Below are positions 44,682 to 56,864 of a stretch of 64,000 nt of DNA, piece after piece (positions within the stretch are counted from its first letter, which is position 1; each line of letters starts with the position of its first letter). A program made the translations under genes and the position numbers. Under the pieces are notes generated by a model. The model saw nothing but the letters and a program-made list of their open reading frames with translations, was not told the origin of the DNA and ran no database searches. Origin of the DNA: Yamagishiella unicocca (Eukaryota > Chlorophyta > Chlorophyceae > Chlamydomonadales > Volvocaceae); the NCBI GenBank assembly GCA_003116995.1, contig BDSL01000064.1:434001-498000 (forward strand). The letters are read 5' to 3'.

Positions 44682-47600
44682 TCAGTCGCTATCTCCCCCC
44701 TCATCCGACTCTTCGAGAGGCCCCTCCGCCACGGCTCCACCGTGCGCCTCCTCCTCCTGGCTCTGCTGCGCTTGCTTCCCCCGCCAACGGTGCCTGCCGG
44801 CGGCCGGCGCCTCCGGGGTCTGCGTGTCGTACACCAACGTACGGTTCTTCTGCAGCCGGCACTGAAAGCAGTAGCGAGGAGTGCGGAGGAGTGGGAGGGA
44901 AGGAAGCGCGTTTAATGTCTGGGTGTGGGGGGCCGGTGAACAGGGTGAGATTAGTTTACGTAGACGGCCATGGCTCGTAGTGGTGCCAGCTGCCTAGTCG
45001 TGACGGCATTATAAGACGCGTATCCATCGTCTCCAACCGCACTACCAGACCACCTCTCAATTAAATGCGCGTCCATCCAGCGTGAAAGAGGCAATGTGAG
45101 TGGAATCATCCGGAGAAAATCCAGAACGAAATACGTATGCGTTTCAGTGCACGCCCGCGATACCAGGAACATGCGGCACCCCCATGTATGCCTATTGCGC
45201 TGCATCGACACAGCTACTGCTTACGCCGCACATGCGCCAGCTAAACTCACTGCATCCACTTTGATCTTGAGGTTCTCAAGCAGGCCGTAGTACATCGCGT
45301 CGTCGCCCTGCGATTATTACATTACGTTAGCAGTGGAGAGGGCGATCATTTCCAGATGGAGCATTAGGATGATGATGTGCCCATAAGCGCGGTGCCGTAC
45401 AGCACACCCCCTAAGAAAGCTCGCTGCTGCTCACTGCCATTCATTCACCGGTGCCGTACCTCCAGCTCATGTAGCAGAGTCGCGACTGCCTCCACGGTGC
45501 TGACCCTGTGGCGGGTGAGGCGGGGGACCGGGCATTCTCCAGGTGAGGAAGGACCGGGCCTAGCAGCGCAAGTGAAGCACTGACTGACATTTTCCCAAAG
45601 TGGACATGGTACGACCGCAAGGTCACGCAAGGTCGCAACGTAGGCCAGGCTCAGTCGCTGCATGAGGCCGTGCATACGTACGTATGAGCAAACACTTGCG
45701 GCATCGGTAGGCTGGCAACCGAACAGTGGCCGAACTCAGGACCCCAAACGCACCTGCCGTTCTGCAGGTCGCCTCGGTAGCGTCTCACGGGCCGCAGCAG
45801 GCTGAGCTTGTGTTCCTGGGGGGGGGGTTGATAAGAGAATCCGCGAATCCACGGGGGGGGGGGGTCCGGTGGTGGCGGTGACCGGGGCGAGCGAGGCCAA
45901 CTGATGCTTGACATCAGTGGCACCTGACGAGCCAGCTCTCAGGCATGAGCCCGCTACGTGCCGCCGTACATACCCTCTCTAGCCGTACTTTTACCAACGG
46001 GCAAGAGTTACTGGCGCACATTTGTACATAGCCCTCGTCGTACATACCTTGAGCGTGCTCTCCGGGGGCAGCCGCACCGTGAGCGTCTGCAGAGCAGCAA
46101 AAGGAGCAGCGGTGGCATGACGACCCAGGGGTCAGTCAGGCATCAGCGTCGGCGCGTCAGCCGCGAAAGCAAAGTACGGACGTTCCTGTATCCCTGCCGA
46201 CTACCCAAATACGGTAAACCTGGCGTATGCGGCTTCACGACTTCGGCCAGCCAGGCCCCTCAGCCCCGGGCAGCCGCCAGCCCCAGCCCCCGACCATTCA
46301 CCCCGTGCTCACGCACCCCCTTGGGGAACCAGCCTTGCATGCGCCGCGCGTTGCCCCACGTGGCGTCCAGCGCCACCACCGTGATGCGGCCGCCGGTGCG
46401 CTCATCCGCTAATGCGCTCAGCTGCTCCGGCAGCAACGAATCAGCGCCTGGGAGGAACCGTTGGGAATCATTGGCAGCGGTGGCAGAGCAGTGACTTGCA
46501 GAGGCGGCGGTCTCGATACGCACGGACAGTAATGGTGGCGACAACGGTGGCGGTCAGCCACTGTCAGCGTAGGACAGGCAGCATACACTGTCAGCATAGA
46601 AACGGCAGCGAACACTGTCAGCATAGGAAAGGCAGCGAACACTGTCAGCGTAGGACAGGCAGCGAACCGCGGGCTACCGTAGGACGGTCAGCACACAGCT
46701 CGCTTCTGAGCGGGCACGGAAGTGGGCTCGCAGCCAGGCACGGGGGGCCCACCTGGCCAGAGCAGCGCTGTCGTACGGGTGGTGTCGTCCAGCAGCTCGC
46801 GCAGCCGCTTGTCGTGTTCCTGCGCGGACACGTACGGTGCATGCGGTGCGTGCGATGACGGATCTCGGCCAAAGGCGTGCGGGTACGTGCGGTGCTTGCG
46901 GCGCGTGTGGCGCGCCGTCAGCAATTCGCACTGGATCGGGCGCTTGTCCCATGTCCCCTGCTAGGATGTCCGCCGCGAGGCACATCACACAGTTTACATC
47001 AGCACAGGCAGCCGCGGGGGACGCGATGACGGGCGCAACAGTGGAAGGCAGGATAGCAGCCGCCCTTTCGTCTCGACTCTTGCGTCAACAGGGTCGCTTT
47101 CCGTTCGCTGAAGGCACGGCAAGCTCGTTCGCGTTGCAGGTACCAAGCATCCCCCGGGGCGCGATTCGCTGCAAACGAGCACCAGACAAGAGTGCTGGTT
47201 GGCAGCAGGTGACTCAGCTTCGGCCCTGCCTCACCGGGTGGCTGTACAGCAGGATTTCCGAACCCTCCAGGGAGGTCGGCAGGATGGAGCCGCTGTTGCT
47301 GGCGGAACCCCACTCGCCATGGTGCGCGTGAACCACCACCTGCGTGCGCTGGGGGCTGAAGCGCAGCATGCGGCCGCACACGCACAGCCCGGGCAACAGC
47401 CAGCAGTGTGGGCAGCTGAACAGGATCTTGCGCCACCTGCGTCGTACAGGGAGGGTTGAGCGGAGAACCGTTAAAACGAAACCCGTGGTCCAGGGAGGGG
47501 CGGGGTGCGGGTTCTGTGCTTTCGTGACCAGGGTCATGCCGTTAGCCGGCAACGATTCCCATACTTCCAGTGCCAGCGTTTTCGGTACCACAGACCGTTT

Positions 47601-48697
47601 CGTTACTTCCTTCGTGCTTCTGAATAACGCACGGCACGGCTCCTACACGGCTCAGGCTGTGCCGGTGCTGCAACCTCTTCCCAGCGCTTCAGCTGGCGGC
47701 GGCGCTCGCTTTATCGTTTAGGGTTTATGACGTGCACAAGGCGTGGTGACCGTGCTCACTTCAGGATGTACGACGTGCGCAGCGCCATGCGCTCCGTGGG
47801 CGCCCACGCTGGGTCCTTGAGCGCCGCCACCATGGCCCGCCGCTCCGCGTGCCGCTCCCGCCACCGGTCCACAAAGGCGCGCCGCCCGCCATCCTGCGTG
47901 TCGTCCCAGATGCCGTACATACGCTGCTGCTTGTGCGACAGGCCCTGCAGCTGCGCCATGAGCTTGGCCACCAGATCCTCCTCGTTGTCGTACACTCCCG
48001 CCAGCAGCGCCTCAAGCGTCTCCGGGTCCTCCATGCGGGCCAGACGGGGCGCGGCATTGGCTTTATGTTTCTTCTGCTTGGGGCGGTTGGGGCCCGGTTG
48101 GACCTGCGGCCCGCCGGAACAGCTGGCGCCCGCATGCTGTTGCTGCTGCTGCTGCTGCTCCTGCGGCGGCGAATCCTGGAGCAACCCACCCACAGCATCT
48201 GGATCGGCGGCATCCCTCGAACCGGGACCCTCCACCGACGGCTGCTGGGCATCGCCGATGGCATCGCTGCAAGAAGTGGCTGCGGCCGTAGCGTCAAGGC
48301 CTAGCCGCCCGAGCCTGTCCGCAGCGACGTCGCAATCGATGTCCCGTGTGGCTGCATCTAGGGTGGCAGTGGACGCCATGGCCTGCCGCGCAGTGGCGGT
48401 GGAGAAGCGGCTGGAAGCTGGAGCCGCAGTCGCTGGCCTGGGACGGAAAACCTCCTGGGGCTGAGCGCCGCCGCGAAGGCGGGACTGCCGCGGCGAAGCC
48501 GACGACTCCGCTGCCCGCAAAGGCCCGACTAATTGGCCCGTTGTTGCAGGTGTGGTTGACTGCAAGCGAGCGCTACGTGTAGCCCGTCGCGGTGGTTCTG
48601 CGCACCCACAGCGGACAGAGGCGACTGCGATCCCCGGGCAAAAGTGTTTATTATTGAATTTGGATAGTGACGTAATTCTGAAGTAGCAGTGGTGCAT
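44682..48697 (-). CDS. DTW-domain protein (tRNA uridine aminocarboxypropyltransferase type), 573 aa
   Basis: Nine exons: 48697-47760, 47436-47235, 46819-46753, 46447-46317, 46086-46048, 45815-45754, 45505-45460, 45307-45251, 44861-44682 (TGA), 1722 nt, phase-consistent. The DTW hallmarks appear in order: the Cys cluster CPHCWLLPGLCVCG, HGEWGSASNSGSIL, the DATW motif near residue 430, LSLLRPVRRYRG, and RVSTVEAVATLLHELE. DTW enzymes (TapT/DTWD type) transfer an aminocarboxypropyl group from SAM to uridines in tRNA. The first about 310 residues are a low-complexity extension with poly-Gln (near 48135-48160) and a KQKKHK stretch, possibly with an organelle-targeting start. The start at 48697 is uncertain: the frame stays open to 49087 but would then overlap the divergent OTU gene. 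A downstream ATG (about 48378) is another option. Confidence 0.88.
46556..46672. repeat. 27-29-bp tandem repeat in a DTW-gene intron
   Basis: About four units of the type CACTGTCAGCRTAGGAMAGG lie between the exons ending at 46753 and starting at 46447. Confidence 0.9.
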
Positions 48698-49042
48698 TTC
48701 CCTCAAGCCCACACCAACATTGCTGCATACTGTTTTTCGAGTAAGGGTTACGGTACCGGCGTTCCAACACGTCAGCCAGAGTAACGCTTCAGCTCCAATC
48801 CAACTAATTGCCAGCGCTATCTGCGCTTGCTGCCAAGCAACTGCCAACGCGTACGGCATAATTCGAGCCCAGCCTAATATGATAGGACCTTGCAGCGTAT
48901 CGAGCTTCTGCTTGAGCTTAAGGTACTCAAAAAACATTGTGTTTATAGGCGTAGGATAGGCATTCAAGAACATATCAAGCTGTAAGGACGCAGCTGCGGC
49001 CACCTTGGGGCCCTGGCCAGGTAGCATTGCCAGTTGGAAAGG
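48698..49042. promoter_or_regulatory. Divergent promoter, DTW gene / OTU gene
   Basis: A 345-bp, lower-GC spacer lies between the proposed start codons. Open frames cross it on both strands, which is why the DTW start is not certain. Confidence 0.45.
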
Positions 49043-52000
49043 ATGACGACAACGTATCGGGCTGCGTTCGGCAATCCAGTCGCACATAAGCCGGTCGTCG
49101 ATAGCCTTTTCATGGGCAACCGTCCCCGACCGGATACTTCATCTGATGCGGCGTTAGCAAAAGCGATTGCCGAGGAAGAAACTACTGTTGACCACGAAGC
49201 TCCATCCTCGCCGAGCGGCGTGAAGGTGCACATTGCCAATTGGGAAGGTGGGGCGGCTACCAAGACGGCATCGCCAGGCCACAGGCGCAACGTTAGCGAC
49301 GGCATACAGCAACAGCAGCAGCATAACCAACAACGGATGTCAGCCGCTGGAGGGCAAGTGGGGCCCCCACTTGGCCAGCAGGTTGTCAACGACGCCGAGC
49401 TAGCCAAATGGCTACAGGAAGTCGAGATAAAAGCTGTGGCGGATGCGACTGGTACAGCACCAAGTAAGTTGGTCGATAGCCATTTTTCCAGCGCCCGTCG
49501 CGATCCCGACCTCGGCGGATGCCCCAACAGCTCAGGGATATCAACATCTTTGCACCGCGTGGGCTTTAGCGGTGCTGCACACGTTCAGTTGTTTTATACC
49601 TCAGACACCGTCCAACTATGCTAGCGTCTGGGGATCAGAATTTGGGTTTGGGGAACTTGTCGCCGGAGGAACCGCAAGGTGTATGCGCCAGGGTCGCAAG
49701 GTGGCTAGCGGGCCCAAGGCCTTTGGCGTTGCGGGCGCCAGAACTCTCCTCCCCCCCCCGCGGGTGAATGCATGGAAGAAACGGCCAACCAGCTTCCGAA
49801 CTGCTTTGGTGCGGAATTGCAATATCAGGCTGCTAGGCCCAGGGGCACGACCCAGATCGTGCCCGTAAAAAGAGCACGGCGCTCCCGGACCCCACATCGT
49901 CCTCATTGCCTGCAGACCTCGCTGACCCACATCGCAATGCCCCCACACGCGAAGCCGCTCTGCGTTGCCAGCCTTCCCGCTTACGCCCTCAGCACACCTG
50001 ATCATCGCCGACGCCTATGTTGGCTGCGCACGTGCTGATTTCCAGCCTGCCGGCACGAACTGAGGGAGCGCAACCCCATTCCCGCTCCCCCGCCCGCGCC
50101 CTTAGGCCTCCTCTTCCCCGACTTCCTCAGCCAGCCATCCAGCGCTGAGCTGACGCTGTCCAGGACGCTCGCCCGGGCGCCGTCAATCCGGGTGGGTGGC
50201 CGCGCATCCTGCTTGCTGCAGTCGTCGCCGCTATTTGCCGTCGCTCTTGCCATACCCGTGCTCATTCGTGTCGCCATACCCGTGCTCGTCGCTGCCGCCG
50301 TCGCCGTCGCTGTTTGCCGTCGTCTTCGTCGTCGTGCCTCCTCGGCAGGAGGGTAATTTGGGGGCCCACTTGCACCGCAATGGCGTGCCTCCGTGTCCGT
50401 TGTTATCTGTGGCGCATCGCGGCTTTCCAGTAGTTTAGGGTCCATGTAGACGTCCCGCAGTATGCGCAGCTCGTGCCCCCCGCTCCGGCCCCCACACGGG
50501 TTTCTTCTCATACCCCCTGGCCCCCACACGGGTTTCCTCTCATGCCCCCCGGCCCCCACTGCGCTGTGGCGCCTCTCCCCCCCGTCAGGTCAGCCCACGT
50601 GTCGCGGCTGCCGCGCTGCCTTCGGAGCCGGTCGTCTCGGCCGACAGGCAGCGGCTGATGGGCACATTGAAGCTGTATGACCTGGTGGAAAAACAGGTGG
50701 CGGGCGACGGCAACTGCCAGGTCGGTTGGGTGGTTGGAGTCAGGTCAGGGGCGGGAGACTGCCGAGGCATAGCATGGGCCCACGGTGCGGCAGAGGTGCA
50801 GCGGAGGGCGGCCTGGTCCGTCTAGGGGCGGTCTGTGTTGGCGAGAGGGGTAAAGGATAATCGGCGAATTCACGGCCGACAAACCAAGGGCGAGGGGGGA
50901 GGGGCCCGTGTTATACGTTAAGGCAACGGTAGGTGGTCCATCGAGCCACCCATCTGGGGTCCCCTGGTAGTCGGTCCGCTAGTCGGGTGAGTCCCGCTGG
51001 TCAGGTGCCCCTAGTCGCCTCTTATCAGTGAGCCTGAATACCACACTGGGTACACACATAACACCACACCAGGCTTTCACGATTGTTGTTGCCAAATCGT
51101 TTCGCTTCTTTCGGCGCGTGCGCGTTGCCTCCGTGCTTGCAGTTCCGAGCTCTGTCCGACCAACTGTACGGCAAACCCGACCACCACGCTGCCGTACGCG
51201 CTGACGTTGTCACGACGCTCCGGCAACGGGCGGCGGCGTACAGCTGCTACGTGCCTCAAGAGTACGGCGAGTACTGCGCTTCCATGGCTAGGTCTGGAAC
51301 GTGGGGCGACCATGTCACTCTTCAGGTACGGCAGGGCGGGCGCACAGCTTGGGATCGGTGCATGGTATTATCTCCTCATGGCCTGGTGACGCACATCATG
51401 CTGCGAGGCATGCCATGCTGCGAGGCATGTGCCTTTCCCCTACCCCTCAAAACCCGGGTAAATTTCCTAAAACCCTAAACCCCGGGTGCGACTATGCAGG
51501 CGGCGGCGGACCACTACGGTCTTCGCATCATGGTGGTGACCTCCTTCGGACAGAGCCCCGTCATCAACATCGACCCGGAGCAGAAGCGCTCTCCTCGCAC
51601 GCTGTACCTGTCGTTCTGGGCGGAGGTGCACTACAACTCGCTCTACCCCGCGCAGGTGGGCTCGCTGGGGTGGTTGGTAATGTGTGGGCTGGCTGGGGTG
51701 GTTGGTAATGTGTGGGCTGGCTGGGGTGGTCGGTAATGTGTGGGCTGGCTGGAGTGATTGGTAATGTCCTGGACCCCGTGGCTCGCGAATGGGCACCCGG
51801 CCTCCGGCGGGTTGTGACGTAACACAGCGATACGACTGAATCTTAAGGGGGCGAAGCCACAGACATTTAAGGCGCACGTGGAAATTTATTTGACACTGAA
51901 GCTGTACGTGCGGGAAGTGGGAGCTAATTGACTAGGTGTTTGGCGCAACGAAATTATAGATTAGCCATCGGCACAGAAGTCGCTGCGCGCATCGCCAAGC

Positions 52001-52362
52001 CCTTGTTCAAGCCGCCGCTGCCCCCTCGCTGCACACTTCGTCGGACGCAGCTTGGGACGTCGGCGATATCCACCTCCCATCCAACGCACGCTTAGAAAAG
52101 AGATCGTACCTACATCGAACCAACTGATTTACCGGCGGTTCCAGTCAAAACAATACTCCACGCACAGTAAAGAGCGCCTGACCTTCTCCGGTCGCTTCCG
52201 GGTTGCTCCGCTCCACAGGAGCCGCCGCCTCACCCCATGCCGGAGCCTGAAGCCGCCAAGCCGCCAAAGGTCCTCGGCAGCAGGACGCTAGGGCGAGTGG
52301 TGCAGGAGGTGAAAGACGCGACGGCGCCCATCCCGGGTCTGCTAGGGTACCGGGGTACGTGA
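49043..52362 (+). CDS. OTU-family cysteine protease (deubiquitinase), about 393 aa
   Basis: Exons: 49043-49463, 50046-50191, 50589-50720, 51143-51325, 51500-51655, 52219-52362 (TGA), 1182 nt, phase-consistent. The OTU core is certain: VEKQVAGDGNCQ|FRALSDQLYG (catalytic Asp and Cys, Cys about residue 232), VRADVV, YVPQEYGEYCASM, GTWGDHVTLQAAAD, VVTSFGQSPVINI and LYLSFWAEVHYNSLYP (catalytic His about residue 338), then a C-terminal KVLGSRTLGRVVQ seen in plant and algal OTU proteins. These enzymes remove ubiquitin from substrates. The first two exons, with a poly-Gln patch and DAELAKWLQEVEIKA, are joined on phase and splice consensus only and are less secure. A small extra exon starting near 50462 is possible. 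Confidence 0.88.
50468..50550. repeat. About 36-bp tandem duplication (GGCCCCCACACGGGTTTC)
   Basis: Two to two and a half copies of a C-rich unit precede the OTU exon at 50589 and may act as part of its pyrimidine-rich acceptor region. Confidence 0.85.
51655..51775. repeat. About 31-bp tandem repeat in an OTU intron
   Basis: GGCTGGCTGGGGTGGTTGG followed by TAATGTGTG repeats about three and a half times immediately after the donor at 51655. Confidence 0.92.
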
Positions 52363-54451
52363 GAGCGTACGGCGTTCCTGCTTGGACGGATACTGACCCG
52401 TGGGTCGTAGTCAGCGCGGGTCGTGCCTGGCTGGCCAGGTAGCCGCACCGCCACGGAAGCCCAGCGCATGTAGTCATTACTTTTGTATCATGGGGGAGGT
52501 GGGCTCGGCCGTTGGTGTGCTCCATTGTGCTAATGGAGCAGACTACTGATGCCCTGTCTGACACAGTCAGGGTTGTTGCCCGTACCGGTGCCAACACCGC
52601 ACTCGTCGGGCGCAGGGAGTTTATAAAAGAATCCGCGAATCCACGGCCGACAAACCGAGGGCGGTGAAGGTGATGGTCAGAGGAGGGGCGCGGCAAGGAG
52701 GCAGGCGCAGGGGGAACCGGCGGGCTGCAGGTGGTGGGTCGGGACGCATTTCGCAGGGTGGTGGCGTATACGCCATTGCTTCCCCTCTTGGATGGGAGGG
52801 GCATTCAGCTTAGCTCTATCGGTGAAGCGCGGTGTGTTGCAGGATGCTGTCGTGGGGTTGGATGTCAGAATTGGCAGGTGCGGTGACGGTGGAGTGCTCC
52901 ACGGTCGACTTTATTTATGCATTGCCGTGCCGCCTCGCGTGGCCCTTCAGACCGGGCAGTGTCGGGGCACGCGGGCGCGGCGCGGCCTTTCTTATACCCT
53001 TTGGATGCGGTTCATGTCTGGTGTGCACTATATCGCATCGTCTCTGAGCGATGCATGCCTGGCTACACCGTGTCGTTGCGAGCTGGCTGCACGCGTGTCA
53101 GTGTGCCGCTGGGCAACGAGCTGGTGGCACGCGTGTCAGTGTGCCGCTGGGCAACGAAACGCCGCATGTGTGTGAATATGTGTGTTTTGGCCGGTGGTTC
53201 GTTGGGTGTTTTTAGTCTTGCTCCGAGACCAGTTTGCCAGGGCGAGGTTGCGACCCCCGGCGCCGCAGCGTTCGCAGCACCAGAAGTCTTTGCTGTGGTG
53301 TACGGCACTTGTACAATAGGCCCGTGAAAGGCTCCCTGTAATGAAAACTCGGAGCCACGCATCTCGGAGCCTCCTCACTTCTCAGGGGGGTCACCCCGCG
53401 GTCCCTCCTTTTGTCTTAACGAGTGAGCAGCAAGACCCAAGCTTCCACTACATCGAAGGGGCGTACAGATTGATACATAGCGGTAGTTGCGAGGCGGCCG
53501 TTGCAGCTCAATGCCTTGACGCGCCCTTTGCGGCGTCTCCCGAATGCGCCCTGCAAGTGACGGGCATCAGCACCGGCAGCAGACACGGCGTGCCGCCGCG
53601 CAGCAGCCGGTGACGGCTTCGACTGAGCTGCAGTACCTGCAGGCGCCGCTGCGATTCGCTCACCAACAACCTCCAACCGCTTCCAGACCTTTGGTATAGC
53701 TTTGGTATAAACTACGATCCACACACCATGCACCCCAAGGACCGGTATTCGCTCCTCTGCACCCCGACCCACGGGGGTTCCTCACAAACTCCTGCACCAC
53801 GTCAGCTGCGCTTAGTTTAGATCCGCCAGCCAGATCCTGGTACACGCACCGTCCTATCGACCCACCGCATGCACCGCACGCGCTCGCGACCGTCATGCAC
53901 ACCGGGTCTAGATCAGCCGCAGCAGCTGCTTGCTTCCCAAACGGTCTTTCTTCGCACACGGGCTCTCCTCACACCCCAGCTGCTTGCTTACTCTCCTGCT
54001 GCCCTTGCCCTCCTGCCGCGACCTGCCCTCAACTCGACTTCTTAGTACACGGGCTTTCCTCACCAAACCCCCAACTCGACTCATTTCTTCGGTGACGCTT
54101 ACCCCCAAACCAGGCCCCTCGCGGTCCCGGCCCGACCGCTGCCGCCTGCGCACCCCAACCACCGCCGCGCCTGCTGCTGCCACCTTGCCACCTTGCTAGC
54201 TCCTCACCGCGCACCGCACAATGGCAATATACATCACATACATATCACGGCAAGTGCCGTACATGATAGGGGTTCCCCGCATCGCTCGCACCGCACCCCA
54301 CCGCACCCCACCGCACCCCATCTCGCTAGCTAATTCTCCCTCCTCCTCCTATGCCGTATGCACGCCTTTTCCCGCCACCCCAGCTCGCTTCCCTACTGCC
54401 CCCCCCCCCCGGCTGTCAGTCCACCGCTCCTGCTCGCTCCCCCTTTATGGC
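52363..54451. other. Convergent intergenic region, OTU gene / transporter
   Basis: No gene was recognised. It contains a 35-bp duplication (53089-53157), a copy of the dispersed GAATCCGCGAATCCACGG motif (about 52630), and C-rich repeats near 53940-54130. A minus-strand open frame at 53660-53959 is somewhat Cys-rich but has no family match. Confidence 0.45.
53089..53157. repeat. 35-bp tandem duplication
   Basis: CACGCGTGTCAGTGTGCCGC followed by TGGGCAACGA occurs twice in direct succession. Confidence 0.93.
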
Positions 54452-56817
54452 TCACAGTCCGCCGCCCAGCCGTCCGTAGCACAGCGAGTACATGCCCGCA
54501 GTGCACACAGTGCCGGCCAGGATGTTGCCCAGGGTCACCTGCGGGGGATTACAATAAAAGAACCGGTAACTTGGCTGGGGAATGTAGTGGGTGCATAGCC
54601 TTCGGACACCGGGACGCGCGCGCATGCAACTGGACTAGGGTGGCCGGTCGCACACGCGGGCGCGATGACGGTGGATGCGGTGAAGACGAAGAGGAGGAGG
54701 GGGAAGGGGGGTGAGAGGAGACCCGTGGGTCGGCACCTAACGACCTAAGAGACAAGTAGACCCGAGGAGGAAACGTCTAGGGCACTCGTCTGCAGTTGCA
54801 TGGCGGGGGCGTGGGGCGCAGCGGCAGCTGCGGCGGCAGAAGTCGACCTGCGCTGCGGATACCCATAGCTTGCGGCAGCATCTTCCTTCTAAGACCTCCA
54901 AGCCACAACCCTCCCCCGCGCGCTGCCCCGCCCGCCCGCCCCGCATGCGACCCTGTCATGCCCCACAGCAGTCTTACGGATGTCACAGACACCAAACGGC
55001 GCCGAAACCATGACTGAATCGACCGCGAATCGACCATGCCGGTGCTGGGGCATGACAACCCACCGGCAGGAGGTTGGCCGTTAAGAAGGTCGCCACGGAC
55101 ACGGGCGCACCCAGCGCCATGCCCATCGGGATGACGAACATGTTGGCGACCGAGTGCTCCAGGCCCACCATCACGAAGGCGGTGACGGGCAGCCACAGCC
55201 CCATGAGCTTGCCCTGCATGGCCCCACGGAGGGGACGAGGTTGGCATAAAAGCCGGTTACGAGGTGACGAAGGGGGGGGGGTATAAGAGAATCCGCGGGG
55301 AGGGGCTGACAGGAAGCCCGTAGGTTGGCATTACGTAAAACCGACTGCATAGACATTGGGACACACTCGTTTGGAGTCGTATGCAGGAGAACTTGGGGGG
55401 AGGGGAAACCGCAAGGAGGGGAAGATAAGCGGGGAGGAGGGGGGAGGGGAGGAGGGGAAGATAAGCGGAGAGGAGGGGAGAGGGGAGAAGATGAAGATAA
55501 GCAGAGAGGAGGGGGAAGGGGAGGAGAGGGAGAGGGCTGCCAGGAGTGGAGGGGTGAGAGGAGGACGGCCACACGTTTGTGGAAGCGCTGGAGAGGTTGA
55601 CAGCTGGGGTCAGCGCTTGCGGGTTGAGCTTTCTGCCAGCTTAACCTTGCGCTGGGTGCTTCGGTTGGCTGCCTACGCACCTGGCCGCCGTGCCTGCAAT
55701 GGGCGCTACCCCGACCACCGACCCACCGACCCACCAGCACCCACCGGCAGGGTGCTAGACGCCGTGGCCATCCACACCGCCAGACAGACCAGCCAGTTGC
55801 ACAGCACGGAGCGCACGAGCACCTGTGGGGCGTAGGGGGGCCGACGGACCCATGGGTCAGGAGCAGTGTTGCTGGACAGTGCGCCTTACCAGGACGACCT
55901 CAGCCGGGGGCTCATTGTAGCGGCGCACGCGTCAGGGAGGACATGGCACTCTACTCAGCGGGCCGGCGCACAACGTATCGGCGCCTGTGTGCCATAACGG
56001 CAGTGCTATTGACCAATCGCAGCCAACGGGCTACCATGTATGTACGGTAGTCTGGTACGGGTGACTGTGAGCTGAATGGATGACAACTGCGTGGTTGTAC
56101 TCCTCTGGAGAGCGCCTGCTGCCCCATCCGTACGGCGCGTGTGATGCTGTCGTACCATGTACGACGCGTACGCCTACCTGACCGAGGGGCAATGACGTCT
56201 TGGCCACCGCCAGGGCGGGCAGCACCGTGTTTGTCGCCATAAGGCCCGTGGCGAACACCGCCGCCACCATGGCCAGGCAGCCCACAAAGTTGCCTGCATG
56301 CCGACACAGGTCGTAGGACGGGGCGAAAGATGCATGAGGAGGTACCGTAACCGCGCCCGCGCATGTCGTACATTATACGACAGAGAATCGTACGCAGCCG
56401 CACCGCACCTGCATATACGACGGCCCAGTGGACCAGCACGTCGCGCCAAGAAGCCTGCCCCTCGTACACGGCGGCCGACATAAGCGCACTGGTGGAACGG
56501 GGGAAGGGCAGTGTGCGTGCGGCCCGGCGTCAACGACCCGCGGGTCAGCGTGCAATAATGGGAGAGAAACAACCAAATTACGTCCCGCCCTTGTTGCTGA
56601 CGCCGCATCGAAGCGCCTCGGAACGCCTCAAGAGGAGATGCACAAACACCGCCCGGATTGCGGTGTAGGCCTGGCGCCCCAACAAACAATCATGAGGTGG
56701 GGTCTCTCAGCTCTGCGAGACACCGTCGCTCCGCGTCCTCAGCCACCATCGCCCTGCCCTGGTGCCGCAGCAGCCCCTCCCACCCTACGCCCAGTCACCG
56801 TCATGACAAGTATCACC

Positions 56818-56864
<47 letters not shown>

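Noticed and set aside
48698..49087. Upstream extension of the DTW frame to 49087
   Set aside because: It would overlap the start of the divergent OTU gene and adds a hydrophobic stretch unlike DTW proteins. The ATG at 48697 was preferred, though not proven.
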